DNA from: Guadua angustifolia
Lineage: Eukaryota; Streptophyta; Magnoliopsida; Poales; Poaceae
Direction of reading: 5' to 3'
NCBI GenBank assembly: GCA_036346375.1
Contig: CM070515.1
Location: forward strand, 16,390,423 to 16,454,422
DNA: 64,000 nucleotides
A model generated the notes under the pieces. It did no database searches, had not been told where the DNA came from, and saw only the letters and a program-made list of their open reading frames with translations. Position 1 is the first letter of the stretch. Each line of letters starts with the position of its first letter. This document shows, one piece after another, positions 12,891 to 24,410 of this stretch. The position numbers and the translations under genes are program-made.

Positions 12891-13631
12891 ACTTCATAAC
12901 AATAGCTATTGCACTTCATGACAATAGCTAGCAATAGTACCACGATCAGTGGAACGCCACCAGTACTACTTGTCAACGCAAAAAAAAACTCACTCGGAAA
13001 AGCCACTAGATATCATCCCCTAAATTAAAGTTCGCAAGTTTCTCGGCCAGGCGATGTGCCACGTCATGGAATTTGCGATTGGCCCTTTGAAGTTTCCGTA
13101 TTGGCGTGCTTGTCCATCCGGTTTAGCTGCTTCTCCGTCGCGCCAGTGCTCTTGCCGTCTCGTCCGTGTCGCCAGTGGCTGCTTGCCCGTCTCCGCGTGC
13201 GGTCTTCGTCTGCTCCGTGTGTTTGCTCTTTGCTCGCACCGCTCCGTTGTGCGCCCGCGCGTGTCGCCGTCCGTTGTTGCCTTTCGGTCGTGCCACGTGT
13301 TTCCCTATCGTGCTTGTAGTTTTCTAGCCAGCAACTGAATCAATCAAATCTGCATGCAAGCATGGTGTTAAGAAATTAATGACGCGATTATTTGGGTGAT
13401 TAACAATTGCTAATAGCAGTTAACTAGATAAGGATGTACAATTACTTGACTGTTGAGAAGGGACATGACTATTCAGAAAGGGTGTCCTTTAGACATCCAA
13501 CGGGTGTCTATTCATCCTGTATAAAATGTACAACACTATGTGCTAATCAAGATATCAATCTCATTTTGGGTACTTCTCTCGCGTCTTTCTAACACATGGA
13601 ATCCGGTGACCTGCAGCTGGTATACTGCCGT
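12891..13631. other. Intergenic, no gene seen
   Basis: 13050-13340 is GC-rich with overlapping open frames on the plus strand, but these look compositional and have no domain. No element ends recognised. Confidence 0.35.
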
Positions 13632-13782
13632 ATATAAGTGTGGAAATTTTTCGGCTTCTCAGCGAGCCACGTCGGCATTTGGGCGACGTGGGTGCGGGGC
13701 GAGCGGATATAAGTGTGGGAAGTTTTCCGGCTTCTCAGCGAGCCATGTCAGCATTTGGGTGACGTGGGTGCGAAGCGAGCGG
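13632..13782. repeat. 75-bp tandem duplication
   Basis: Two adjacent units of about 75 bp start TATAAGTGTGG and continue through GGCTTCTCAGCGAGCCA, a GCATTTGGG segment and GACGTGGGTGCG to GCGAGCGG. They differ by a few substitutions. Non-coding. Confidence 0.75.
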
Positions 13783-15036
13783 CAGCGTCAAAGCAAAAGT
13801 AAAAACAGTGTTCGTTTGTGCGGCGCGAAGATCGTTGAGCCACGTCGCCGCTTTTACATGCGCTTGCTTGGCTTAAGTAATTAATCGCGGCAATTAGAAT
13901 TAAACGGCGGCGCGCGATGGTAAGTAGAGCGTTGCGATCGGGAGGTCGCGTTCGAACCGCCCGTGTGACATCGCCCGGTTTTCCCGGCCGACGCGTGTCA
14001 TTGGCGTTCAGCGAGGCCCACGAGCGTCGCGCAAGATATTTTGAAAGCCTGTGGCGTGTTTTTTGGCGGAAAGGCCTTGGAAAATTTCCGAAATTACGTA
14101 GAAGTCCTATTTAGTCTGGGATTTTATGAAAAGGCCCTCCTTTTTCTACGAAAAGGACTTTGAAACTTCTGGATTTAGCCTGAACAGTTCTCGGGCTTTT
14201 AGAAAATTATGTATTAGTCTGTTTTTATGTATTTTAGGCCTTTTTAGTAAAAAGACCCCTTAATTTTTGTCTTCCACGGCCAGGCAGCCGCGGCTTTCTA
14301 AAGTTACGGTTTTGTTTATTTTTTCGGATTAGTGCTTTTTTCTCATATGCGCAAGGATGTATTGGTTATTTGTTTACAGGAGACCTCTAGAACTTCGAGA
14401 ATTTACTTTTAACATGTTTTCCTGTGCAAAGAAACCCACGCGAACCTTTCTAAAAATTGCGTGTTGGCCATTTTTTGCCCCGAAGATTTTTAAGGATTGC
14501 TTCTAAGTCCTTTGTTCGCGGTAAGGTTTTTAGCATATTTTTCCATATGGAGATTCGCACGGACCTTTCTAAAATTGCTTGTTAGTTATTTTTTATCTCG
14601 GAGATTTTTGCGAATTGCTTTTGTGTCTCTTTCTTCGCGGCAAGGCCTTATTTTCCCGGCGATCACGTCCAAAAAAATTGTTCCAGAGATTGGAAAACTT
14701 TTTAGAATTACGTGGAATTTATCGTAGAGTCTCAGAAGCTTCTCAAAATTACAGCTCGTGCAGCGAGGATTGTACGCTCCGTCCTAGAGATTTTTAAATT
14801 ATATCTAGATTGCTTTCTTCACAGAAAAAAACCCGAATTTCGTATTACGCCTATCACGTTGTGGCGCGACGTGCAACACCCACGTGTCTAGTTTTTCTAC
14901 ATCAGAGACGCTAAACAAGAAACCACAGCACTACAAATGAGTCCACTTCTAGAAGTATGGAGACTTGGTCAGTACTCGCACAACAACCGTACGAGGTAGC
15001 ACCATTAAAATACTGAATGAGCTTAAGTTGTCTATA
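13783..15036. other. Intergenic repeat-like DNA, unassigned
   Basis: Long T-rich stretches with recurring short phrases such as TTTCTAAAATTGC, GAGATTTTT and AAGGCC suggest an old repeat element. No open frame carries a known domain. A short tRNA-like patch around 13917-13960 contains GTTCGAACC but does not fold into a full tRNA. Confidence 0.35.
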
Positions 15037-16293
15037 CTACTGCTTAGTGCTTGCCGCCAACAAGAAGCGATAGAAGCTGAAAATTATGACTAGTAGCACA
15101 ACAGATCGACCTCGATTTGCCGGTGCTGTCGCGGAGGGGTGAGACCGGCGTGAGCGCAGGGCGACCATCCGCAGAGCTGCGCTCGGCGCCCGGCGTGGAC
15201 GGGGCCCAGATCGCCGCGAATCGGCCAATGCAGCTGTGCTGCTTCTCATCCCTCGCGGCCAATTCCGACGCCGCTTCCGGGCAGCGCATCACGTAGGTTG
15301 ACGGGAGGCGGCGCCTAGAGCTTTCTAGGAGTGGAGGTGGTGGAGGCGGAGGCGGAGAAGAAGAGGCGGTGGAACCGTGGAAGTGGAACCGGTGGTCGAG
15401 GCGAGAAAAGGGTGCGGAGAAGCCACTGATGATCCGACGGTTCTGGATTTCTTCTTCCGCGCGAATCGCAAAGCAGGCGCGCACGGCGCACTATGATGGT
15501 CCATGCACGATCGGTGAACTACCCACCAGAATTTCGCCGCCGAATACAGAATCAGATTTGCAATTCTCAAATCTGAACCGCGCCAAATCCCTTCGGCAAA
15601 AAAAAAATCGAGTTCCCTCAATTGGAACCCCGCCAAAGCAACAATTCCATTGCCTTCATCATCCCTTCAATTTGAGAACATCACGCGGTCCCGCCCAAGC
15701 AGCACCTGCATCCCGACCCATTCATAAGCTCCCGCCCAAACCAATTTCGAGCATGATGATTTTCAACTTCTAAATTCCAAATCCCGCCAAGCCGCGTATC
15801 GTTCACAGATTCAAATCAACCCTTCCGAACACACAAAAACATCGTGGTCTTGTGGTTGAACCCAACCCAAGCCAAGCGTTCCGAGAATTGCATCGAACAG
15901 GCAGATTTGGACAACCATTTCTTTCAAGGAAACGGCGTCAATTCGACAAACATTTCACTCCAGAAACACTTCGAGCAGACAGGAAGGCAAAACGATTTTT
16001 CACAGGATCACCAAACTTGTCGAAAGAAACCCAACATTTCAGGCAGGAATGTTCACCAGGACACATCACACGAATTTAGCAATGAGAAATTGCATTAATC
16101 GCCATAATTGTTACAGATCAGGATACCAGAATTACAAGAGCGCACCAACAAGCTTCTTACAGGAATCAGCCACGAGGGAACATAGAATATGCAGGGCAAA
16201 CTACCACCACTGCAACAACCACACTACTACAGAGGAAGAAAACGCAAATGGAGCAGCACAAGTAGATCGATCCTAGAACCCAGGAGCCGCGCT
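15037..16293. other. Intergenic; possible unidentified minus-strand exon 15044-15484
   Basis: A 146-codon minus-strand frame at 15044-15484 has a proline run and no recognised domain. Its GC-rich composition contrasts with neighbouring sequence, so a host exon is possible but unproven. 15780-16290 is probably the downstream region of the H2B gene and shows no other feature. Confidence 0.2.
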
Positions 16294-16749
16294 CTAAGAG
16301 CTGGTGAACTTGGTGACGGCCTTGGTACCCTCAGAGACGGCGTGCTTGGCGAGCTCGCCGGGGAGGACGAGCCTAACGGAGGTCTGGATCTCGCGGGAGG
16401 TGATGGTGGGCTTCTTGTTGTACCGCGCAAGCTTGGCGGCCTCCCCGGCGAGCTTCTCGAAGATGTCGTTGATGAAGGAGTTCATGATGGACATGGCCTT
16501 GGAGGAGATGCCGATGTCCGGGTGCACCTGCTTCAGCACTTTGAAGATGTAGATCTTGTACGTCTCCACGCTCTTCTTGGCCTTCTTCCTCCCCTTCTTC
16601 TCGCCGCCCTCCTTGGCGGCCTTGGACGCCGGGAGCCGCTTCTCGGCCTTGGGCTTCTTCCCGGCCGCTGGGGCCTTCTCCGCCTTCTCGCCGGCCTTAT
16701 CCTCCGCCGGCTTCTTCTCCGCCGGCTTCTTCTCGGCCTTGGGCGCCAT
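16294..16749 (-). CDS. Histone H2B
   Basis: Core histone of the nucleosome, 151 residues, intronless, in the usual plant H2B size range. The start is the ATG at 16749, giving MAPKAEKKPAEKKPAEDKAG, the lysine/alanine/proline-rich plant H2B tail. The histone fold follows from about residue 62: ETYKIYIFKVLKQVHPDIG, then SSKAMSIMNSFINDIFEKLA, then ITSREIQTSVRLVLPGEL. The C-terminus is AVTKFTSS, where K147 corresponds to the conserved monoubiquitination lysine. Longer in-frame sequence upstream reaches 16923 but is proline-rich leader and lies across the TATA box, so it is not used. Third positions are strongly GC-biased, as in replication-dependent plant histone genes. The upstream Oct/Hex motifs point to S-phase expression. 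Confidence 0.97.
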   Translation of the reverse strand: MAPKAEKKPAEKKPAEDKAGEKAEKAPAAGKKPKAEKRLPASKAAKEGGEKKGRKKAKKSVETYKIYIFKVLKQVHPDIGISSKAMSIMNSFINDIFEKLAGEAAKLARYNKKPTITSREIQTSVRLVLPGELAKHAVSEGTKAVTKFTSS

Positions 16750-16849
16750 GGGGAGGGATTGGTTGGTGGTCTGGCTACGAGCTCGGGGTATTGGAGGAAG
16801 ATTTGGGGATTGGGTTGCGTTGTGAGGAGGAAAGGTAGGTGGGGTGGGT

Positions 16850-17035
16850 GATTTATAGAGGTGGGGAGGTGGGCTGCGATTGGTGGGAGATGCGTGCCGC
16901 GGATTGGAGACGTGGAGGAGCATCGGGGCGTTGGGTTGGGTTCCGGAGGGACGGATGGGATGAGAAGAGGCGCGGATCGGTGACGTGGCGTGGGAGGGCG
17001 CGGAGGACGGGGTTTTCAGCGCGGATCGGTGACGT
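16850..17035 (-). promoter_or_regulatory. H2B promoter: TATA box and three Oct/Hex-type pairs
   Basis: On the minus strand a TATAAATC box lies at about 16850-16857, roughly 100 bp before the H2B start codon. Further upstream, two perfect octamers CGCGGATC (16971-16978 and 17020-17027, plus-strand reading) are each followed 2 bp later by TGACGT (16981-16986 and 17030-17035), the inverse of the plant histone hexamer ACGTCA. A third, weaker pair, CGCGGATT then GACGTG, is at 16898-16914. Octamer plus hexamer is the known type I element of plant histone promoters that drives S-phase and meristem expression. Confidence 0.85.
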
Positions 17036-17561
17036 GGCTAGATTAAAGGCCCACAGGTCGGTGGGTGGACACGTTTTCGCGTGGCAGGCGTTCTGTTGCC
17101 GTGATGCGGCCTCTTTTTCTTTTGTGCATTTTTGGCTAGAGGAAAAAAAATGCAAGAGATCGTGCTCAGGGTTCACAATGCTGTTGAATTTCGAGCGAAA
17201 ACAGAAGGTTTTGAGCCCATTTGGAAAATAAAACCGGTCGTCAAACTGGTGAGATTCAAATTTGAATTTTAAAAAATGAAATTTTTAAAAAAAATTATCC
17301 TGAAGGTACCTAAAACCATTATTAATAGTTTTATATCACCTGAGATAAAAATTAATTAAAAATAGAATTTTTGATTTTTTTTTTGCCACAAAACGAACAA
17401 AGAAAAATGAAAATGCAGAAAAAAAAAGACAAAAAAAGGTTCTGGTCTGGCCTACAATTCCTAAAGCTATCTAACCGGCCAGCCTATGAATCCTTAGCCA
17501 TATGCCTTACCGATCAAATTTCGATCGAATTATTGCGCTTCACCTTTCCCCACCTCGCCAG
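17036..17561. other. Intergenic, no feature seen
   Basis: H2B upstream flank followed by A/T-rich, low-complexity sequence (poly-A runs at about 17275-17440). No gene recognised. Confidence 0.4.
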
Positions 17562-18910
17562 CTGTAGGATCAAGGATAACTGACTAGAGGAGGGTGAATA
17601 GGAGGTTTCTAAATTTTTGATAATTTACAATTAAATTCTTTAGTGATCACTATGCTCTCCTACAATTCAAGACTAGGCAAGAAATGATTCTAAGCACAAG
17701 TGATTTACTCAAATTGCTAAAATTATAAATTTGCGCACAAGAATGAGAAATGCAAACCATAAGAAAATGAGACCTCTTAAGGAGCAATTCCTAACCTCTA
17801 TAATATAGCTTCTACTCCTCACATAACAAATGCAGCGACCTCGAGTCAGTGCCATTAAATATTTGTTTTTGTAGAGCGTTAGTGGGTGATAAATTAAATA
17901 ATTGGTACAACCTAGTAGCTAAAATAGCTCATGTTCACTATCAAGTGAGAAGGATATTTTGTCCGGAATCTACATAACCATGGACAATTCTCGATCGTTC
18001 CATGTATCAATATCTCATGAACCGAGGAACTCCGTTTTATCATAAATTTATTTGGGATTTGAAGATTCCTCTCAAAATTAAAATTTTCATTTGGTACCTT
18101 CAATAGCGGAGTTATTTTGACAAAGGATAACTTGCCAAGCGAAATTCATGAAATCTACTGATGTTGTTTTTGTGATTGCAATGAAACGATACAACATCTT
18201 TTCTTTGAGTGTCGAGATGCTAGACATATTTGGAGAGTAATTGATTGCTCTTGGGTTAACTATACTGCTTTCTATCACTCATATGCTAGAATTGGCTCTC
18301 GGCATAGAACAAAAATGACTCAATTTATCTTTATGGATGTGGTCGCTATTTGTTGGGCCATTTGGTGTTGTCGCATAATATCTTGTGTTTGAAGAAACGG
18401 TATGCTTCTTTTATGCAAAGGTTGTCTCTGAGGCACTTCTTGGATGCGATTTCGGCGTTGTTGCAACGTGAGGAAGTAAGGAAGAGCATTCGATTCTTTT
18501 GCACTCGATTGGAGGTTGTCATAATGGAGCTTTTTGCTAAGAACGGATGGAATATTTACAATAGACTTTGCTTCCCTTAATTTACATTTGCTTCATCATT
18601 TATGTAATCTTCATTGGATAGTTGAACAATATGTAATAAAACTGGTCAGTGTGCTTATGCAGAGGCCGGAGTTAATTCCATTGTCTAAAAAAAATAAGAA
18701 AATGAGAGACACAAATTTTATCACGTGGTCTCGGAGACTTGTCGATCTCCTCTAATCTACGTTGAGGTGACTTGAGCAATTTCAAGCCGGCTCCATCCTC
18801 TTAAGTCTTTCTAAATCACTATGGTAGTTCTTCTCCGCTCCAGGTAGACGAACTCGAGCCTTCACAACTTGCCAGAGCTTCTAACAATTTTCGTCGAGAA
18901 GCTTGCAGTA
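17562..18910 (-). mobile_element. Relict SIRE-like copia LTR fragment (interrupted by a LINE)
   Basis: The left edge TGTAGGATCAAGGA then GACTAGAGGAGGGTGAATAGG matches, with divergence, the LTR end at 42225 (TGTAGGGTCGAGGATGCG then CCTAGAGGGGGGGTGAATAGG). After the LINE the match resumes at about 18708, where GGTCTCGGAGACTTG and CTACGTTGAGG resemble 42545-42600. It continues to GAGCCTTCACAACTTGCCAG (compare about 42665-42690). The similarity fades near 18910, so only the LTR 3' portion remains, in the same minus orientation as the left LTR of the 42-kb insertion. Considerably older than that copy. Confidence 0.65.
17773..18695 (+). mobile_element. 5'-truncated L1-type LINE with target duplication
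   Basis: Direct repeats AAGAAAATGAGA at 17761-17772 and 18696-18707 flank the insertion. The 3' end is a short A-rich tail. Translation with several frame breaks gives a zf-RVT-like block after the reverse transcriptase: YQYLMNRGTPFYHKFIW, then PLKIKIFIW, then CDCNETIQHLFFECRDARHIW. The reverse transcriptase itself is missing. Removing the LINE joins the two halves of the surrounding LTR relict, which supports the boundaries. Confidence 0.8.
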
Positions 18911-19554
18911 ACACACGTAAACTGATGAGGACATGAACTTTTCATAAGCTACGATAATATTAAGTGTTTATCTTAGATCTTTCCTCATAGTTTCTAGTTT
19001 ATATATATCAACATTAATAAGCTAGTTAATCAAATTAGCACGAATAAAAGAAACTAGACCCTCAGAACTTAAAAATCAAATTGCAAATTTTCTCTTGCTT
19101 TTGCAAATCCAGCAGCAAAGTAGGAAAGATAGTTTGTGCTAAAGCTAAGAGATACAACATGCAGCATACTTACTAAGATGAATCATCACTACCTTCTACT
19201 TATCAGCTTTGAACTGTACATGGGCTAATTGAGGTAATGCCACTTCGTGCAACAAGCTTTAAAATGTATTTGGCTTGGGAGAACTATGTGCAATTCCTTG
19301 CAGTTCCATCTCCTTCAATCATAAAGTCTAACCAAAGCAAAATTAGATCTTAATCTCTTTATAAGCATAGGAGCACCCACTTTGGCCATACTTCATCCAA
19401 TCTAGCATGTTTCCAGATCAAGCCTATCAGAATTTAGCCACAAAATTGCAACAACAATTTGGTTGCCATAACCCCACATTGTGACTATCTCACTGCAGTA
19501 GCGTAAATTTATCATCTCAATATCAAATTCATAACATGAACACGAATGGAAACA
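18911..19554. other. Intergenic, no feature seen
   Basis: AT-rich sequence between the LTR relict and the gypsy element. No gene, RNA or element boundary recognised. Confidence 0.4.
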
Positions 19555-19944
19555 TGAACCACGGGGATTGTGTGCAGGATAGGCCAACGGCTTGGAGTGG
19601 GCGAGATGGCCTGTTGCCAGCAGTGACCTTATCCTCTCTTAGTTTATCTCTTCTAAAGTATTAAGTTGTTAGGAATTGAGTTTGTTTCCTTCTTAGTATC
19701 CTGGTTGTTAGGGATAAGGAGTTCAGAGGCTAATAAAAAGAGAAAAGCAAGAGCAGAAAAGGTACGCTTTAGTACCACAAATAGTCTCTAGGCGCCGCCG
19801 TCGATAACCGGCCGGTGGCTCCGTATAGCCAGTTATCCTGCCGGCGACCTCCTTGATCGTCACGGCTTCATCTTCTCAGAGCCGCCCGGGGCTTAGGCCG
19901 GGAACTCGCGCTTACCTACGCCATCGTCCTGAAGAACCGCATCA
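19555..19944 (+). repeat. 5' LTR of gypsy element (5'-truncated)
   Basis: Matches 24455-24844 with 8 differences. It ends CCGCATCA, immediately before the primer-binding site. It should begin TGATGTTATGG, as the 3' LTR does after its polypurine tract, but that leader is absent here. Confidence 0.9.
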
Positions 19945-19946
19945 AC

Positions 19947-19958
19947 TGGTATCAGAGC
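19947..19958 (+). promoter_or_regulatory. Primer-binding site, initiator tRNA-Met
   Basis: TGGTATCAGAGC lies 2 bp after the 5' LTR and is complementary to the 3' end of plant initiator tRNA-Met. It primes minus-strand synthesis. Confidence 0.92.
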
Positions 19959-20064
19959 CCAACGATCCTCCGGCCTGAGAATCAGAGTCGCCGCTCCTCG
20001 CAAAACATGGGGCGGAGAAGATGATTGGCAATCCAAGATAACCAGTGACGTCGAAGGCCTCAAG

Positions 20065-20772
20065 TTGTCTTTAGCGGAGATTCAGAGGACCTTGGCTGAT
20101 TTGGTTAAGTCTCAAGGCAAGAAGACGGAGGAAGGGAATGAGGGCAGCTGGGCGCACGGCCGTGAATTCTCAGGTCAGGGTGATCGCGAGACGCGCGGAT
20201 CTTTGGGATTCGCTGCCCGTGACCCCGACGCCCTTGTTTTCCCTCGCAGAGGACTGCGGGAGCATGGCGGTGGCGACGATCCACTAATTCCTCGAGCGCC
20301 ACGCTATGAACTCGCTCTCTATCACGGAACAGAGGACCCATTGCTCTAGCTACGCCAGTGCGAACGGTTCGTAAGGGCGTATGACCTCCCACGTCGCAAG
20401 TACGTGCAGATGGCGGGGCTCCATCTTCGCGGCGAGGCTCAAGAAGTCCTTGACAATTGGGAACTGGAAGAAGGGCAAATTTCCTGGGAAGACTTCTACG
20501 AGACGTTTCTCCAGCGCTTCACACGGACTGCCACCGCAAGTCCTCTCGGAGATCTTGTCAATTTGAAGCAGGGAGACCGTCGCGTGGGCAATCTAGCACG
20601 GGAGTTCAGCGTTTACTCATGCAGCGCTCTACACATGAGAAGGGAGATCAAATCGAGACATTCACGGCGGGCCGTCTTTCCGCCGGTTGTTGGCGTCTTG
20701 GCCGACCGCCGCGTGACCTCGGCTGAAGCGGTGGGGTTTGGCTCATGGCGAAGCCGGAAGATCCGTGGATAG
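20065..20772 (+). pseudogene. gypsy gag (broken)
   Basis: Capsid-type Gag. Recognisable pieces are LALYHGTEDPL, a typical gag motif followed by an in-frame stop, then in another frame LHLRGEAQEVLDNWE and SWEDFYETFLQRFTR (the W..F...F.RF motif), then LKQGDRRVGNLAREF. At least one stop and one frameshift disrupt it. The zinc knuckle is encoded further on, at about 21040. Confidence 0.75.
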
Positions 20773-21013
20773 CACGGGTGGCTCAAGGCGCGTCAATGCC
20801 TTGGCGCACACGACCTCCGTTCGGTGAGGGACTGCGCTGTCGCGACCACAAAGGCGGGTGGGTACAGACTTTGATCGTCGATCGCCGAGTGGGATGATTC
20901 TGTGAGGCGCGACGCTTCGATGGGCGTTACCTCGAGCCGGAAATCGCGCCGCCCCGTGGCGTCGAGCCGTCTTCCGCAACGTCGCCATTCCGCCTCCGCT
21001 CAATGCAGATGAA

Positions 21014-24000
21014 TTGGCGGAGCGACGAGCAAAGGGATTATGCTACAATTGCGATGAAGTATACACCAGGGGACACCGTTGCAAGCGATTGTTTTATCTG
21101 GAGGTTCTGAATGAGGAGAAAGAAGATACGATCGAAGCAGAGGAGCTCGAAGAGGCGACCGAACTGTCGGCTCTCGCATTGAAGGGTCCCCGGAATAACA
21201 GCACCATGCAGTTGGCCATAGCCATGCGAGGCCACTCGCTGCATGCGCTAGTGGACACAGGAAGTACTCACAACTTCATTAGTGGCTTTGTCGCAAGTCA
21301 TTTGGGCATTCAGCATGGTCCCGGAACCGGACAACAGGTGCGAGTGGCCAACGGCGCCCAGCTGTCGTGCCTCGGCCGCTGCACAGAGGAATTCACCGTG
21401 GAGTCCCACACCTTTCGAGCGCCCTTTTTGATCATTCCTTTGGAGGGATTTGATGTGATATTAAGCGTGCAATGGCTTAAGCCCTTCGAAGATATCAATT
21501 GGAACTTTGAGTCCATGCGGATGACGTTCATTTCTGAAGGGCGCCACATTTCCTTGAAAGGTAGCAATACAGCTTCTACTGACCTCCATACGCTGCAGAT
21601 TGCACAACAACCAGATGGGCTGGCAAATCTGCTAGAAGACTTTCATGACTTATTCCTAGAACCCCAAGGTCTGCCTCCTTCTCGGCCTTGTGACCATCAC
21701 ATCTGTCTACAGGAAGGCACTGACCCAGTAGTGGTTCGCCTGTACCGCTATCCGTTTCGGCAGAAGGATGAAATTGAACGGCAGTGCGAGGCCATGTTAG
21801 CACAAGGCATCATCCGGCCCAGCCGATCCCCATTTTCATCCCCGGTTCTCTTAGCGTTTTTGCGTAGATTATCGCGCCCTCAACGCCAAGATAATCAAAG
21901 ACAAATTTCCCATTCATGTGGTGGAGGAGCTCCTGGATGAGTTGCATGGCGCTCAAATTTTCTCCAAGCTTGACCTCCGATCGGGTTATCATCAAATCCG
22001 TATGGCGGAGGATGACATCAACAAGACGGCATTCCGCACCCATCATGGCCACTTCGAGTTTTTGGTTATGGCATTTGGGCTGTGTAATGCTCCGTCCACC
22101 TTTCAGGCTCTCATGAATGAGGTCCTCGTGGATTTTCTTCGCAAGTTTGTCCTCGTCTTTTTTGATGACATTTTGATCTACAGTACCTCCATGGCAGAAC
22201 ATCTTCAACACCTTCATCAGGTGATGGACCGCCTGTGCCGCCACAACCTTTTCCTCAAGCGTGCTAAATGTGCATTCACGCAAGCGGAGATTGGCTATTT
22301 AGGCCATATCATCTCTCGCCAAGGAGTGGCAACCGATCCAAAGAAGCTTCAGGCTATTGCCGAATGGCCATCACCTACATCCGTCACTGGCGTACGAAGC
22401 TTCCTCGGCCTCGCCGGGTACTACCGACGGTTTATTGGCGGCTACGCTTCCATCGCCGAGCCGCTGACTGCACTTCTTCGACGCCGGGACTTTCAGTGGA
22501 CACGAGACTGACAAGAAGCTTTCGGTAGCTGGCTTCGCTCTCGGTCGGCCTCGATCTGCGCCTACCTGACTTCACCGCCACCTTTGTAGTTGAGTGTGAT
22601 GCGTCCAGTTCAGGCATCAGCGCTATCCTTCACCAGGAGGGCCACCCGGTGGCATATTACAGTCGGAGGTTGGCGGACCGGCATAGTCGCTTGGCAGCAT
22701 ATGAACGGGAGCTCATCGGCTTGTCTAAAGCCATCCGCCATTGGCGTCCATATCTATGGGGGCAGCCGTTCATCGTCCGCACCGATCATGCAAGCCTTAA
22801 ATATCTTCTGGAACAAGCCTTGGTGACGCCCCCCCAACAGCATTGGCTTAGTAAATTGATGGGGTTCGATTTCAGAGTGGAGCATAAACCGGGGCGCACC
22901 AATCGGGCAGCTGATGCTCTTTCTCGTATGTTCGAGAAAGAACCCCTGTGTGCGGCCCTTTCTGTCCCAGTTGGCTCCATCATGGAAGAATGGCGCTCTC
23001 TCCTGCGCCAAGAACAAGAGGTCCAACGTTGCTGCTCGGAGCTCCAGGCAGCAAGGTCCCAAGGAACTAATGGCGCATCAGCCGGCTCAGCAGAATGGAC
23101 CACAGCGGACGGTCTCCTCTTTCACCATGGTCGCTTGCATGTTCCGGCTTCTTCACCCATCTGCCAGCAAGTGGTGGCAGCTTTCCATGATCTGACGCAC
23201 GAAGGAATACACAAAACTCTTCATCGAGTGCGCCAGCATTTTACATGGGCCAACCAGCGCCACACGGTGGAGGAGTATATCCGACAATGTCGCGTATGTC
23301 AACAACATAAGGTCAGCACGCTATCTCCCGCTGGGCTCCTGCAGCCCCTGCCCATTCCGCAGCATGTTTGGTCCGACATTTCGATGGATTTCATTGTGGG
23401 CCTCCCTAAGTCCCAGGGCATGACAGTCATCTTGGTAGTAGTCGTCCGCCTTTCCAAGTATGGGCACTTCATTGCCCTCAAAAGGTCCACTACGCCAAGC
23501 CGTCGCAAACATATTCTTCGATCAAGTGGTTTGCCTCCATGGGATGCCTGAGTCGATCGTCTCCGACCGCGACCCCATCTTCATCAGTGCCTTCTGGCAG
23601 GACCTTTTCAAGCGATGTGGCACTCGTCTGTTAACATCATCCGCCTACCACCCCCAAACTGACGGTCAGACGGAGGTGGTTAACAGAACCTTGGAAATGT
23701 ACCTGCGTTGTCTGACCACAGACAATCCTTCATCTTGGGTCAAGTGGTTACCCTGGGCGGAATTTTGCTACAATACTTCGTACCACTCGGGTCTTGGATG
23801 GCTCCTTCGAATCGGTCTCTGATCGGCCACCCCAAGCCTCCTGCCGTATAGCCAAGGGGCCACTTCAATTGACACTGTTGATTGTCAGCTCGTTGACCGC
23901 GACGCTCTTCTGGCACAAGCTCGTCATCATCTTCTTCAGGCCCAAAACAGGATGAAGCAGCAGTATGACGGAAGCCACCGTGAAGTTACTTTTCCAGAAG

Positions 24001-24390
24001 GATCGTGGGTCTGGCTACGCCTCCAGTCGCACCAGCAGATCTCCCTTCGTGCAACTGGGCAGCACAAGCTGTCGCCTAAATTCTTTGGACCATACCAGGT
24101 ACTCGACCGGGTGGGCTCGGTGGCATATCGGCTTGCGCTGCCTTCAACCGCACGCATCCACAACGTATTCCATGTCTCCTTGCTCAAACTATTTCATGGC
24201 ACACCTCCCTCGGCAGCGCCACCACTTCCGGAGGATTTATCTGCAGCAGGTCCAACCAACTAACCCGAGCCTTTTGCTCTTTTGGCTCAGCATTTCGTCC
24301 GGGGGCAAAGGCAGTTTTTGGTCCACTGGGCCGGCGAGCTAGCGTCTGAGGCAACATGGGTGGATGCCATTGTCCTCCGGCGAGCTCATC
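21014..24390 (+). pseudogene. gypsy pol: zinc knuckle, protease, RT, RNase H, integrase, chromodomain-like tail (broken)
   Basis: Zinc knuckle CYNCDEVYTRGHRC at about 21041. Protease active site VDTGSTHNFIS at about 21250. RT begins with YRYPFRQKDEIERQ and continues after a frameshift at about 21850-21918 with KLDLRSGYHQIRM and the catalytic FFDDILIYS. RNase H follows a stop near 22510, with VECDASSSGISAIL and TDHASLKYLLEQ. Integrase has the H-H-C-C zinc site (HEGIHKTLHRVRQHF, then CRVCQQHK), catalytic D in SMDFIVGLP, D in VSDRDPIF and E in VVNRTLEMYL, broken near 23510. A GPY-type module (FFGPYQVLDRVG) leads to LVHWAGELASEATWVDA, resembling the C-terminal part of a chromodomain. The multiple lesions mean no functional protein. 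Confidence 0.88.
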
Positions 24391-24410
24391 CCGCTCTCAA
24401 GCTTGGTCTT

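Noticed and set aside
13917..13960. tRNA-like patch (AGTAGAGCG and GTTCGAACC) suggesting a tRNA gene or SINE promoter
   Set aside because: No acceptor or anticodon stem can be formed and no A-tail or target duplication was found.
15044..15484. 146-codon minus-strand open frame
   Set aside because: GC-rich with a proline run and no domain; kept only as a low-confidence remark.
16189..16851. 220-codon plus-strand frame opposite H2B
   Set aside because: Antisense shadow of the histone gene, leucine/glycine-rich with no domain.
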